NCBI RefSeq assembly: GCF_003265995.1
Contig: NZ_MVJN01000002.1
Location: 124,001-188,000, forward strand
Direction of reading: 5' to 3'
Source of the DNA: Legionella quinlivanii
GTDB lineage: Bacteria > Pseudomonadota > Gammaproteobacteria > Legionellales > Legionellaceae
DNA length: 64,000 nt
In this document: positions 54,487 to 63,998 of the stretch, one piece after another
Position numbering within the stretch: position 1 is the first letter of the stretch
How the letters are laid out: every line of letters begins with the position of its first letter
Notes under the pieces: generated by a model
Seen by the model: only the letters and a program-made list of their open reading frames with translations
Databases searched by the model: none
What the model was told of the DNA's origin: nothing
Translations under genes and position numbers: made by a program

Positions 54487-55494
54487 TTAAAAAAGATCCT
54501 CTTGAGTTAATCCCACTTTTTCCAATAATCCTCTCAAGGTTTTCAGAGCCTCCACCTGAATTTGGCGAACTCGTTCACGAGTAAGGTCGATCTCCTTACC
54601 TACATCTTCGAGCGTTGCTTTTTCAAACCCACGAAGACCAAAGCGTCGGGCAATGACCTGCTGCTGATTATCTGTCAGCTTATCCAGCAAGGATTCAATG
54701 TGAGCTCGCAGATTTTCATCAGTAAGCAATTCAGCCGGATTCACACTATTCTCATCAGCTATTGTATCAAGCAAGGATTTATTATCGTCATAGCCGATAG
54801 GTGTATCTACTGATGCAACCTTATCATTTAATCCCAGTAATTTTTCAACGTCCTCGAGAGGCTTGTCCACCATCTCGGCAATTTCTTCCGCAGAGGGCTC
54901 ATGATCGAGCTTTTGCGTCAGTTGTCTGGCTGCGCGCAAGTAAACGTTTAGTTCTTTAACTACATGAATTGGTAAACGAATCGTTCGAGTCTGGTTCATT
55001 ATAGCTCGTTCAATCGTTTGTCTAATCCACCAGGTAGCGTAGGTTGAAAATCGAAACCCTCTGTCCGGATCAAATTTTTCAACGGACTTCATTAATCCCA
55101 GATTTCCCTCTTCAATTAAATCCAGTAAAGGCAGTCCACGATTAAGATAGCGTCTGGAAATTTTAACCACCAGACGAAGATTGGATTCGATCATTTTTTT
55201 ACGCGCTGCAACATCCCCTTTCAATGCCAGGCGAGCATAATAAACCTCTTCCTCAGCGGAAAGTAATGGCGAGAAACCTATTTCACTTAAATAGAGTTGA
55301 GTAGCATCCATTGCCTTAGAGGTCTGTCTGCCTCGCTGGTAGGTAGGGAAAATCTCTTCATCAGTAAAATCAGGCTCGTTATCCTCAGTAGCCAAGGTTT
55401 CCTCTTCCAACAGCAATGAATCTTCCTCGACAGGATCTTCCCATTCAGTCTCTGCGATCTCTGGTTCTTTTATTGATTCATCTTCGGCTTGCAT
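54487..55494 (-). CDS. rpoS: RNA polymerase sigma factor RpoS
   Basis: 335-aa sigma-70-family factor of the RpoS group. An acidic N-terminus is followed by region 1.2 ([21 protein letters not shown]), region 2 with [28 protein letters not shown], region 3 and region 4 ([27 protein letters not shown]). Stationary-phase and transmissive-phase regulator in Legionella. Preferred start is the ATG at 55494 with AAGG eight bases upstream; a GTG three codons earlier is possible. It follows nlpD as in E. coli. Confidence 0.96.
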   Translation of the reverse strand: MQAEDESIKEPEIAETEWEDPVEEDSLLLEEETLATEDNEPDFTDEEIFPTYQRGRQTSKAMDATQLYLSEIGFSPLLSAEEEVYYARLALKGDVAARKKMIESNLRLVVKISRRYLNRGLPLLDLIEEGNLGLMKSVEKFDPDRGFRFSTYATWWIRQTIERAIMNQTRTIRLPIHVVKELNVYLRAARQLTQKLDHEPSAEEIAEMVDKPLEDVEKLLGLNDKVASVDTPIGYDDNKSLLDTIADENSVNPAELLTDENLRAHIESLLDKLTDNQQQVIARRFGLRGFEKATLEDVGKEIDLTRERVRQIQVEALKTLRGLLEKVGLTQEDLF

Positions 55495-55581
55495 GATTGT
55501 CACCTTTTGTGTTTATATCAGCCTGAAAAAAACACAGTCTCATTTGAAATTAGCCACTGAATTATATAAATTAGGTCAGTA

Positions 55582-56358
55582 TTATCTTTTTTGCAAATAC
55601 AGCATTGGATTTACAGGTTGACCTGATTTTCTAATTTCAAAATGAACGCCCCAAAACTGCCTGTCTATAATTCCCATTTCGGCAATAATCTGTCCGGCTT
55701 TAACCTTTTGCCCCTCTTGTACCTTATTTTTTAAATTATTGGCATAGGCAGTTAAAAACTGGCCATTGTGCTTTATGATAATTAAATTACCATAACCAGA
55801 GAGGCCATTCCCGGAATAAGCAACCACTCCATCTGCCGAAGCATACACTGCCGCCCCTTTACTACCAGCAATATCTATGCCTTTTTTTCCTTGCCCAGGA
55901 TTAAATGTTGTAACCACACGACCTGGAGCAGGCCATCTCCATTGACCACCGGCGTACTGAGCGGGAACAGGTTGAGGAACAACGGCAGAATTTGGCTTCT
56001 TTTGAATATATTGTGGCGTTTTTGCCGTTTTAAAGGGTTTTTCATAGTGTTGTGGAGCAGGTTTGACGCTGCTGCCTGTCCTGATTTGTGCGTTAGGGCT
56101 TAAACGGATGGTTTGACCTACGCGAACAGAATATGGAATACGTAAATGATTATAGGCTGCCAGCTGACGCACATCCCGGTCGTACCGAAAAGCTATTGCG
56201 TACAAGGTGTCGCCAGGCTGAACTACATGGATAGTTTTATGGCTAAGCTCCCACCGGGAACGAATATCCTCAACAGGTACCGGCCGCGGGTTTACCGCAC
56301 AGCCGGATAAAAAAGAAATTAACAGCAGGAGAAATAAAGCAGGCATAGTCTGTCTCAT
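55582..56358 (-). CDS. nlpD: NlpD-type lipoprotein, LysM and degenerate LytM
   Basis: 258 aa. Lipoprotein signal with lipobox LSGC (Cys20), one LysM domain (about 44-88, VVQPGDTLYAIAFRYD) and a C-terminal M23/LytM domain (about 145-255). Catalytic zinc ligands are altered (KKGIDIAG instead of the H-x-x-x-D pattern; WGVHFEIR lacks the first His of H-x-H), as in E. coli NlpD, which activates the amidase AmiC rather than cutting peptidoglycan itself. Position directly upstream of rpoS; rpoS promoters often lie inside nlpD. Confidence 0.93.
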   Translation of the reverse strand: MRQTMPALFLLLLISFLSGCAVNPRPVPVEDIRSRWELSHKTIHVVQPGDTLYAIAFRYDRDVRQLAAYNHLRIPYSVRVGQTIRLSPNAQIRTGSSVKPAPQHYEKPFKTAKTPQYIQKKPNSAVVPQPVPAQYAGGQWRWPAPGRVVTTFNPGQGKKGIDIAGSKGAAVYASADGVVAYSGNGLSGYGNLIIIKHNGQFLTAYANNLKNKVQEGQKVKAGQIIAEMGIIDRQFWGVHFEIRKSGQPVNPMLYLQKR

Positions 56359-56939
56359 GCAACAAATTTCATTATTAGAAGGACCAATACTAACAGGGCC
56401 AGCACACTCCAGCCAATTATATCGACATATTGCCGCAAATTATTATGAAGCTTATGACCATAAAAATACATAATGCCTGAAACCAGAAAAAATCGCAGCC
56501 CTCTTCCCAGAATCGAAGCAAAAACAAAGGGCAAAAAAGCCATGCTCATAGCACCTGCCGCAATCGTAAACAATTTATAGGGAATGGGTGAAAAACCTGC
56601 TATAAAAATAACCAGAATACCATGCTGGGTAAACCATTGCTGAATCAAATGGTAATTATCACTCCAGGAAGAGCTTTCAATCCAGGGTAGTATCGCTTCG
56701 ATAAAAAAATAACCAATCAAATAGCCAAAAATTCCACCAAGCACCGAAAAAAGCGTGGTGATAAAAGCATATTGCCAGGAACGTCTGGGATTTGCCAGGC
56801 CCATACTAATAAGCATGACATCAGGCGGGATAGGAAAAAAAGAAGATTCCGCAAACGATACACCTGCCAGATAATAAGGCGCATGCGCATGACCGGACCA
56901 CTGCACCGTTTTATCATACAGAAAACTGAAGATTTTCAT
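56355..56939 (-). CDS. YqaA-type membrane protein (DedA/SNARE-associated family)
   Basis: 194 aa with four to five hydrophobic segments and the DedA-type FAESSFFPIPPDVMLI motif near residue 30, and G-x-x-x-G in FGYLIGYF. This family includes undecaprenyl-phosphate flippases and related transporters; YqaA members are short and less well understood. The start ATG at 56939 is the last base of the surE TAA (TAATG), so translation is coupled to surE. The stop overlaps the nlpD start. Confidence 0.85.
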   Translation of the reverse strand: MKIFSFLYDKTVQWSGHAHAPYYLAGVSFAESSFFPIPPDVMLISMGLANPRRSWQYAFITTLFSVLGGIFGYLIGYFFIEAILPWIESSSWSDNYHLIQQWFTQHGILVIFIAGFSPIPYKLFTIAAGAMSMAFLPFVFASILGRGLRFFLVSGIMYFYGHKLHNNLRQYVDIIGWSVLALLVLVLLIMKFVA

Positions 56940-57694
56940 TATTCCCAATTTAACTTATCCACCCATGTTGATAATTGATCAAAAACCTTATAGTGGGTCA
57001 TGTCAAGATGCAAGGGAGTAATTGAAACGTATTGCCTTGCGATTGCATAAAAATCTGTTCCCGGCCCAGCATCGGCCTGAGAGCCTGAGGGTCCTACCCA
57101 ATAAATCGGCCGGCCTCGGGGATCAAGCTCGGTAATCGTAGGTTCAGCACAATGGCGTGTACCTAAACGCGTCACCTCAAATCCTTTAATTTGATTTAAG
57201 GGTAAATCGGGGATATTTACATTCAAAATGGTTTGGGAAGGCAGCATATTAGAGTGCATTTTCAAAACAAGCTGCTTTGCAATATGCGCCCCAGAATCAT
57301 AATGCTGAATGTTTTCCCCCGTCATAGAAAATGCGATCGCCGGCAAACCAAGGTATCGGCCTTCCATAGCTGCGGCCACTGTTCCTGAATACAGAATATC
57401 ATCACCCAGATTTGCGCCATCATTAATACCGGAAACAACCAAATCGACCGTTGGTTCGAGAAATCCTGTAAGAGCCAGATGCACACAGTCAGTCGGTGTC
57501 CCATCGACGCTGTAATAGCCATTATCCATCTGTCTTATCCGTAACGGACGAGTCAGGGTTAAGGAATTGCTGGCTCCGCTGCGATTGCGATCAGGAGCGA
57601 CCACACTGACGTCGCCTAATGTAGACATTTCATTTGCCAAAGCTCTTATACCAGGCGCAGAAACACCATCATCATTACTCACTAATATTCTCAT
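56939..57694 (-). CDS. surE: 5'/3'-nucleotidase SurE
   Basis: Metal-dependent nucleotidase acting on nucleoside 5'- and 3'-monophosphates, important in stationary-phase survival. 251 aa: [14 protein letters not shown] (metal-binding Asp-Asp) at the N-terminus, RNRSGASNS near residue 37, and [26 protein letters not shown] with the metal-binding Asn. First gene of surE-yqaA-nlpD-rpoS, a conserved stationary-phase cluster; the pcm gene found in E. coli between surE and nlpD is absent, its place taken by the YqaA gene. Confidence 0.96.
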   Translation of the reverse strand: MRILVSNDDGVSAPGIRALANEMSTLGDVSVVAPDRNRSGASNSLTLTRPLRIRQMDNGYYSVDGTPTDCVHLALTGFLEPTVDLVVSGINDGANLGDDILYSGTVAAAMEGRYLGLPAIAFSMTGENIQHYDSGAHIAKQLVLKMHSNMLPSQTILNVNIPDLPLNQIKGFEVTRLGTRHCAEPTITELDPRGRPIYWVGPSGSQADAGPGTDFYAIARQYVSITPLHLDMTHYKVFDQLSTWVDKLNWE

Positions 57695-57697
57695 TCA

Positions 57698-58078
57698 TCA
57701 ACTCTCAGGAGACTCTAACCATTTTACGATTGCCAGATATTCAGCCAGCTGCCGCTCATTCTGATCAATGATTTCCCGTAACTCAGTCTGATTGGCGCTT
57801 TCTTTCAGCTCCAGTTTTTGTCCGGCCAGCTTCATTTGCAAGGACAAAATTCGCTGTCCAAAACCCTGTGGACTTAATTGTAGCTCATAAGCCAGTTGAT
57901 TTTGGCGGGCAGACAAAGCTTTCAGCTCATTACAGCTGATTTTGCCGGGGCTTGCCGCCGGACAGTTTTTTAAAGCCTGCTCAACCTTCTCTGGATTTAG
58001 TCGATAATAATTTTCGTCTCGGGCAGAGCAGCTTGTTGAGAGAAGAACGGCCATCCCCCAGACAAAATGTTTTATCAT
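57698..58078 (-). CDS. Small putative lipoprotein
   Basis: 126 aa of unknown function. Signal peptide with a likely lipobox (LSTSC, Cys17), then a helical, Gln/Leu-rich region with two more cysteines (NCPAASPGKISC). The ATG at 58078 has AAGAGG six bases upstream; the open frame extends to 58120. The stop lies 3 bp before the surE start, so it may head the surE operon. Confidence 0.7.
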   Translation of the reverse strand: MIKHFVWGMAVLLSTSCSARDENYYRLNPEKVEQALKNCPAASPGKISCNELKALSARQNQLAYELQLSPQGFGQRILSLQMKLAGQKLELKESANQTELREIIDQNERQLAEYLAIVKWLESPES

Positions 58079-58273
58079 CCCAACCTCTTCACAAAATACT
58101 GAAAACCTGCATGTTATCATTAGTCAAATACTTATGCCACGATGTTTATATTGCCAGGAATAGCTTCACCATCCAAATCTTGCTCAGAATATCCATTAAT
58201 TGCTATTTTGTTCATTGAATAAATGCCAGCAATTGGGTATCGTTGTCAGCTTTCTAATCAACAGATTCTATTT

Positions 58274-59986
58274 ATGCTGGATTTTAGTGTTGTTCGCGAT
58301 AAACAAACCGATGAAATATATATTGAAACGTCTATCACAGGTAAGGCTTTACTGACTCTGCCGCAATTAAACAAGGGAACCGCCTTTACTCAGGAGGAAC
58401 GTCGTGCCTTTGGTTTATTGGGGAAACTGCCGCATCGAGTAGAAACCCTGGACGAACAGGTCAAGCGCGCCTATTTGCAGTATTCAAGTTATCAAACCCG
58501 ACTCCAGCAAAATATCTATCTGAATAATCTGCATGACAAAAATCAAACCCTTTTTTATAAATTATTAAGCAGGCATCTTGGGGAAATGCTTCCTACGATC
58601 TACACCCCCATCGTAGGCACTGCCGTCAAGCGTTTTAGCCACGAGTATCGACAGCCGAGAGGTTTGTACATTGCACATTCGGATAAAAACCAACTGGATG
58701 AGATTTTTAATAATCGCTCCAATCCTGAAATTGACTTAATTGTCGTAACCGATGGCGAAGGTGTACTTGGCATTGGTGATCAGGGAATTGGCGGTATGGA
58801 TATTCCGGTCGCCAAACTGATGGTTTATACCCTGTGCGGAGGAATTGATCCCAGCCGTACACTGCCGGTGTTCCTTGATGTGGGAACCAATAATCAGGAA
58901 CTGCTAAATGATCCGTTTTATTTAGGCTGCCGTCATCCACGCATTCCCGCAGCGGATTATGATCACTTCATTAATGCCTTTGTTAAAACGGTCCATAAGC
59001 ATTTTCCAAACGCATTTTTACATTGGGAAGATTTTGGACGCGGCAATGCCAGACGGATTCTGGAACGGTTTCAGGATGAACTTTGTACTTTTAATGATGA
59101 CATACAGGGAACGGGTGCTGTTACTCTGGCAGCTTTACTGGCAGCCTCCGATGTCAGCGGGCAGAAACTATCTGAACACCGGATTGTAGTATTCGGAGCA
59201 GGCTCGGCAGGAACTGGTATAAGCGATCAGATCGTTGATGCGCTGATTCAGCAAGGTTTAACTGAGGAAGAAGCTTATCAGCGCTTCTGGCTGATAGACC
59301 GCCAGGGCTTACTGATAAATGATGATGCGGATCTCACTGAAGCCCAACAGCCTTATGCACGCTTGCGCAGCGAAATCCAATCCTGGTCGTTAAATGGTTC
59401 AAATCCATCATTAACGGATACTGTACGCCATGTACAACCAACCATTTTAATCGGCTGCTCTGCACAACCAGGCGCTTTTTCACAGGATATCATTGAGACG
59501 ATGTCGCAAGCCTGTGATCGCCCAATTATTTTCCCCTTATCCAATCCCGATGAAAAATGCGAAGCGCAACCCGCCGATATTTTGCAGTGGAGCCAAGGAC
59601 GGGCACTAGTCGCTACCGGCACTTCTTTTCCAGCGGTAGAATATCAAAATCGCCTGATTGATATCGCGCAATGCAACAATGCACTGGTATTTCCAGGCAT
59701 TGGGTTGGGCATATTAACTGTACAGGCAACTCGTCTTTCCAAAAAAATGATTTGGGCTGCTGCAAAAACCTTAAGTGAGTTTTCACCTAGCCGTAAAGAC
59801 AGTTTTCTGCCGCTGCTGCCCTCATTGAATGACGCACAACTGGTTGCCAGACAAATTGCTGTAAGCGTTGCGAAGGCAGCGATTGAGGAAGGACTGGCAC
59901 AGACCAATCAGAATGAAAATCTGGTCAAGCTGATTAATGACCGGTTCTGGGAAGCACGGTATTTGCCCTTTCGACGCAAGGCGTAA
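58274..59986 (+). CDS. maeA: NAD-dependent malic enzyme
   Basis: Oxidative decarboxylation of malate to pyruvate. 570 aa from the chosen start, near the E. coli SfcA/MaeA length (565). Motifs: IYTPIVGTAVKRFS, VVTDGEGVLGIGDQGIGGMDIPVAK (metal and substrate), FNDDIQGTGAVTLA, the Rossmann GAGSAGTGIS and C-terminal NNALVFPGIGLGI. Two starts are possible, ATG 58223 and ATG 58274; neither has a clear ribosome-binding site. The later one begins MLDFSVVRDK and fits the family better. Conserved anaplerotic gene. Confidence 0.93.
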   Translation: MLDFSVVRDKQTDEIYIETSITGKALLTLPQLNKGTAFTQEERRAFGLLGKLPHRVETLDEQVKRAYLQYSSYQTRLQQNIYLNNLHDKNQTLFYKLLSRHLGEMLPTIYTPIVGTAVKRFSHEYRQPRGLYIAHSDKNQLDEIFNNRSNPEIDLIVVTDGEGVLGIGDQGIGGMDIPVAKLMVYTLCGGIDPSRTLPVFLDVGTNNQELLNDPFYLGCRHPRIPAADYDHFINAFVKTVHKHFPNAFLHWEDFGRGNARRILERFQDELCTFNDDIQGTGAVTLAALLAASDVSGQKLSEHRIVVFGAGSAGTGISDQIVDALIQQGLTEEEAYQRFWLIDRQGLLINDDADLTEAQQPYARLRSEIQSWSLNGSNPSLTDTVRHVQPTILIGCSAQPGAFSQDIIETMSQACDRPIIFPLSNPDEKCEAQPADILQWSQGRALVATGTSFPAVEYQNRLIDIAQCNNALVFPGIGLGILTVQATRLSKKMIWAAAKTLSEFSPSRKDSFLPLLPSLNDAQLVARQIAVSVAKAAIEEGLAQTNQNENLVKLINDRFWEARYLPFRRKA

Positions 59987-59991
59987 TGACC

Positions 59992-60126
59992 GAGAGTCTT
60001 CATCAAGCTGTGTCCTGCCACGTCATCTTAAGAGAAATTCCCTCTCTCTAACTCTCTCCCAAAGGGAGAGAGGACTGTAGGAAAGATTCATTTAAAAAGG
60101 AAATCCCCTCTCAAGCTGGGAGAGGG
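59992..60126. repeat. Repeat region with two hairpins after maeA
   Basis: The left part (CCGAGAGTCTTCATCAAGCTGTGTC) is a degenerate copy of the left end of the element at 46359-46465. It is followed by CTCTCTCCC-AAA-GGGAGAGAG (60052-60072) and CCCTCTC/GAGAGGG (60106-60126), two strong hairpins between convergent genes, usable as terminators. Confidence 0.65.
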
Positions 60127-60146
60127 TTGATTTAAACCAACAGGTT

Positions 60147-60554
60147 TTACTGCTCCAGTACAGGCGGAGCCGTATTCAATCCTTTTTGAAATGTAATAAT
60201 CACTTTTTGCGTTCTTCCATTCTGAGGTTCCCACGGGCGAGCGTAAAAAAATTCAAAGGTGCTTCTCTTAGGAAGAGTCACTCCTTTTAGCACCTCAAAA
60301 ACAAATACAGTTTTTCCCCCTGCTCCGATTAATTTAGGTTTGGTGGGATGAAATTGATGCGTCATCAGTTCATACAATTTGTCATTATATTTTTTGAGGG
60401 TCCAGCTATAGCCTGTGGTTGGATTAGAGGGCAAACTAATCGAAAAATGAGGGTGGTTTATATCTACATTCATGAATATTTCAGGGGAATCATAAACTGC
60501 AGCATACGATTGGCCTGATAAGTACAAACCAATCAGCAGTATCCATTTTTTCAT
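60147..60554 (-). CDS. Chagasin-family cysteine peptidase inhibitor
   Basis: 135 aa with a signal peptide (about residues 1-18). The mature part contains the three loops of the I42 inhibitor family: NPTTGYSW (residues 43-50), GAGGKTVFVF (near 77) and RPWEP (near 107). Such proteins block papain-like cysteine peptidases; they are known in trypanosomes, Entamoeba and some bacteria. Periplasmic or secreted location is expected. No peptidase gene is adjacent, so the target may be a host or endogenous enzyme. Confidence 0.82.
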   Translation of the reverse strand: MKKWILLIGLYLSGQSYAAVYDSPEIFMNVDINHPHFSISLPSNPTTGYSWTLKKYNDKLYELMTHQFHPTKPKLIGAGGKTVFVFEVLKGVTLPKRSTFEFFYARPWEPQNGRTQKVIITFQKGLNTAPPVLEQ

Positions 60555-60617
60555 ATTACATCCTCTCAGTTCTTCCTATTTGAAGTATAATCAAACTTTT
60601 ACTATTAAGGACAATTT

Positions 60618-61616
60618 ATGAAAGCCATTGGTTATAAACAAGCAGGTGTGGCAGATGTTCTCGAGGAAATTGAGCTGCCAATGCCAGAAATGATGGAGCA
60701 TGACTTATTGGTTGAAGTTAAGGCGATAGCCGTGAATCCTATTGACACCAAAGTACGCTCAAGGACTCAACCCGAAAACAGCCCCTATAAAATTCTAGGC
60801 TGGGATGCAGTCGGTATAGTGAAAGATATCGGCAGTAAAGTCAGCTTATTTAAAAAAGGAGATACAGTCTGGTATGCCGGTGATTTAACCCGCCCGGGAT
60901 GTAACTCAGAGTTTCATTTGATTGATGAACGTATTGCCGCATTAAAACCACATAGCCTCTCCAATGCCGAAGCCGCTGCAATGCCGCTAACAACCCTAAC
61001 AGCCTGGGAACTGCTTTTTGATCGTCTGCAAATTGATAAGGCAGATACAGGCACACTGCTTATTACTGGAGCGGCAGGCGGTGTCGGGTCCATTCTTGTG
61101 CAGTTAGCAAGACAGTTAACTTCTCTCACTATTATTGGCACTGCCTCACGCCCTGAGTCCTCGCAATGGATTAAAGCAAACGGCGCCCATCATGTCATTT
61201 CGCACCAGCAATCACTATCAGAGCAATTGCAGCAACTGGGGATAAGCGAAGTCGATTATGTGATTAGTCTCACCCACACCGATGAGCATGCAGCCGAGCT
61301 TATAAAATGCCTTAAACCTCAGGGTAAATTCGCGCTCATCGATAATCCGGAGTCTCTTGATATCAAATTGTTCAAACTAAAAAGTATTTCCATTCACTGG
61401 GAAATGATGTACACACGCTCCATGTTCAAAACTCCTGATATGATAAAACAGCACCAGATTCTTAGCGATGTGGCTATAATGGTTGATGCAGGTACTATCA
61501 AAACCACATTGAATGAAAATCTGGGTAAAATCACTGCAGCCAATCTGCAACAAGCTCACCGCTTACTTGAAAGTGGAAAATCCGTTGGAAAAATTGTCCT
61601 GGAAGGTTTCCGTTAA
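60618..61616 (+). CDS. Zinc-independent MDR-family oxidoreductase
   Basis: 332-aa medium-chain dehydrogenase/reductase of the quinone-oxidoreductase-like branch. N-terminal GroES-like domain (AVNPIDTKVR, GWDAVGIVKDIG), then a Rossmann domain with ITGAAGGVGSILVQLARQL near residue 150; the usual structural zinc cysteines are missing. Probably NADPH-dependent; substrate unknown. It diverges from the chagasin-like gene. Confidence 0.85.
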   Translation: MKAIGYKQAGVADVLEEIELPMPEMMEHDLLVEVKAIAVNPIDTKVRSRTQPENSPYKILGWDAVGIVKDIGSKVSLFKKGDTVWYAGDLTRPGCNSEFHLIDERIAALKPHSLSNAEAAAMPLTTLTAWELLFDRLQIDKADTGTLLITGAAGGVGSILVQLARQLTSLTIIGTASRPESSQWIKANGAHHVISHQQSLSEQLQQLGISEVDYVISLTHTDEHAAELIKCLKPQGKFALIDNPESLDIKLFKLKSISIHWEMMYTRSMFKTPDMIKQHQILSDVAIMVDAGTIKTTLNENLGKITAANLQQAHRLLESGKSVGKIVLEGFR

Positions 61617-61636
61617 TCTCAGCGAAGTTGGCTTAT

Positions 61637-62386
61637 TTATCGAACCCGTCCCGCCAGCAGATGAATAGGCCATTGCATTTTGCGGATTTGATCAGGTGCG
61701 CCCCACGCCAGTGTTAATTCATCGGAAATTAATTCAACTGGATTGGTTTGATTTTGAAGCTGGTATTCTTTCACAGCAGACCAGGTATTCAAATAACCTT
61801 TAAAATCGTCAAGATTAAATTCTTTTTCGATAAAAAATAAAGGGCTTTCAATTTTTTCAAAAGGAAAAGGAATATCTGTATAACGGTTATCAATATAACG
61901 ACGTTCACGGGGCCAATAGTTGTCGCCCAGAATATTTTCATACAAATTCCATACAATGGTATCCAGGTTGCAATCGAAGCGTCCCAACGAATAGCACCAG
62001 GCGGCAATCAGGGCCGAAGGTTTGGCTACTCGTCTGACCTCCTGATAAAACAAGTCAAAATTAAACCAGTGTAAGGCTTGGGCAATGGTGATTAAATCTA
62101 CGCTTTGCGCTTTGATACCAGAGTCCTCTGCTGAGCAGCAGCGATAATCAACAGACGGATGTTTGAAAGCCTCATCCAACTGCGACTGGCTGATATCACT
62201 CGCAATGATTTGCTTGAAACGATTGAGCCAGGGCAGCGCTGCCTGGCCATTGCCCGTAGCGCAATCCCATACTGTATCGTGATGGAGCGTTTGCTCCCAA
62301 AGAAACTGATACAGGCTATCGGGATACTGGGGACGATGCTGCCGGTAGAGCTTGGGATCCCTGTCGAAATGATTGCGCTTAGTCAT
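61637..62386 (-). CDS. Class I SAM-dependent methyltransferase
   Basis: 249 aa with the UbiE/Methyltransf_11 pattern: a motif I region VWDCATGNGQAALPWL (about residues 39-54), SDISQSQLDEAF (motif II, Asp), and AQALHWFNFDLFYQEVRRVAKPSALIAAWCYS (motifs III/post). Close relatives are yeast Crg1-like and trans-aconitate-type methyltransferases. The substrate is unknown. It converges on the oxidoreductase gene with a 20-bp gap. Confidence 0.85.
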   Translation of the reverse strand: MTKRNHFDRDPKLYRQHRPQYPDSLYQFLWEQTLHHDTVWDCATGNGQAALPWLNRFKQIIASDISQSQLDEAFKHPSVDYRCCSAEDSGIKAQSVDLITIAQALHWFNFDLFYQEVRRVAKPSALIAAWCYSLGRFDCNLDTIVWNLYENILGDNYWPRERRYIDNRYTDIPFPFEKIESPLFFIEKEFNLDDFKGYLNTWSAVKEYQLQNQTNPVELISDELTLAWGAPDQIRKMQWPIHLLAGRVR

Positions 62387-62462
62387 AATACCTTCCCTGT
62401 TTTAAGCCGCTGACTATTGTTTAATATTTGATCATGAAAATTAAATGTCAATCAATCTGAGC

Positions 62463-63998
62463 TCATGGACTCTGAAACGGTTCAGAACTATCCGTTCCCT
62501 CAGGTTTTTCCTCAGGAGGCTCAGATACAGTATGAACCACCGCTTTTAAACCATCCACCTTTTTTTCTGTTGCTGTCTGAGGGAAAAACTTAAATTCCCC
62601 ATAAAAAAGTTTGTTAAACGTGGCTACGGCCAGCGGTATAATGCCCACACTCATTACTAAAGCAGCCCAGGCCAAAACGTTCTTTGCACCGCGGTGCTCC
62701 TTCAGTACCGGAAGAGCCGCGTGGATGATTTCCTGACAATCATTCTCATAATCTTTGCAAAGTTGTTTGGTTTTTGGTTTTGAGAGAAATTCCGTGCTTC
62801 GTTTCATAAGATCAAACAGTAGCTTCGTAGCTGTGTCAACGGCTGGTTGATAAACAACCGGATTTTTCTTTTCCATACTGATTATTTTCGAATGAAAATC
62901 GGCCAGCTCCTGGAACAATACAGTGCCATCCTTGTTGACGGCAGAAGCGAATGCCATAAATTGACGAGCCTGGTCGGCTGTTTTGAAATGATCAACTCCA
63001 CATATTTCGATGTAATATTCAAAAAAGTCCCTTGAGCATTGCGTTTTAGGATTGGAAAAATAGGCAATACTTTCTTCCAAAATAATATCAAAGATCTCTT
63101 GCTGCGTTTGTTTTTCCTGAGGAGAGTTACTGCTATCAATTTTGAGCTGAAGTTTAAATAACTGACTAACCAGTTCGGTTCTATCTTCCTGCAGCTTCAT
63201 TAAAGGTTTAATCCTGGCTGCGAAATCAATAACTTGCTGGGCTTCTTCTGGCGTCTTCAAGGCTACACTAACAACTGCAAGGCAAATTGCCAAGGTATCA
63301 ATTGACCAGCGATTTTCTATATCACTGTGATAAGCAACTCCAGCATTTAAAATCATATCGAAAATTCTTTGTCGCATAGCACGATCTTTGCTATGGTCAA
63401 TTGTTTGTTGTAATGCAAATAACACTCGGACAAAATAAGTTGTATCACTCTCAAGTTGCAGCAAAGCAGTAATTTTATCGCTAGCCGAAGTACTAAAAAT
63501 CTGCTTGCTGTGCACTTGAAAAGCGCTGTAGATGCCAATGATCTCTAAATTAGCCTGTTCAATGAATTGTTTTACATTTTCCTTAGTCTGTGGCTGCTCA
63601 AAATATTTAAGGCATCGATCTATCAGATGATTGATTTCCTTACCTGCCAATTCCTGTGCAAACACATTGGTATTAGAAGCCGTTTGTATCCCTTTTTTAT
63701 ATGATTTTATATAGCTTAGGAAACTGATATGTTCATCTGGAATCGATACTAAAAGATCCAAAAAGCGATTCACATCTTTCGGGTTTCTGTATCCGTCCCC
63801 AGTCAGATCTCTGACAATTTCCGCTCTTTTCCTGAGTTGATTTACTTCGCGCTGGTGTTCATCAATCAGGCTCAGCTTATGGGCATAGAAGATTAATGAC
63901 GTCGTGGAAATTTGGGTAATTGCTCGCGCCAGCTCCCGGGAAGAAAGAGCTCTCTCAGGTGAGATCCGCTCATTAGGCTCCAGAACGTGATCATACAA
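62463..63998 (-). CDS. Partial protein of unknown function with acidic tail, candidate effector
   Basis: At least 511 aa; the N-terminal end may extend beyond the window edge (the first Met is 3 bp from it and no ribosome-binding site can be seen). Mostly helical, with Gln/Lys/Glu-rich segments and no motif I recognise. One hydrophobic segment at about 445-465 (LAWAALVMSVGIIPLAVATF). The last 20 residues (SEPPEEKPEGTDSSEPFQSP) form an acidic Glu/Ser/Pro block like the C-terminal E-block signal of Dot/Icm substrates. Effector status is an inference. Confidence 0.5.
   Translation of the reverse strand: MYDHVLEPNERISPERALSSRELARAITQISTTSLIFYAHKLSLIDEHQREVNQLRKRAEIVRDLTGDGYRNPKDVNRFLDLLVSIPDEHISFLSYIKSYKKGIQTASNTNVFAQELAGKEINHLIDRCLKYFEQPQTKENVKQFIEQANLEIIGIYSAFQVHSKQIFSTSASDKITALLQLESDTTYFVRVLFALQQTIDHSKDRAMRQRIFDMILNAGVAYHSDIENRWSIDTLAICLAVVSVALKTPEEAQQVIDFAARIKPLMKLQEDRTELVSQLFKLQLKIDSSNSPQEKQTQQEIFDIILEESIAYFSNPKTQCSRDFFEYYIEICGVDHFKTADQARQFMAFASAVNKDGTVLFQELADFHSKIISMEKKNPVVYQPAVDTATKLLFDLMKRSTEFLSKPKTKQLCKDYENDCQEIIHAALPVLKEHRGAKNVLAWAALVMSVGIIPLAVATFNKLFYGEFKFFPQTATEKKVDGLKAVVHTVSEPPEEKPEGTDSSEPFQSP

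Noticed and set aside
55582-56358. NlpD as an active peptidoglycan endopeptidase
   Set aside because: The zinc ligands of the M23 domain are replaced (KKGID and GVHFE instead of the H-x-x-x-D and H-x-H patterns), so it is read as an amidase activator.
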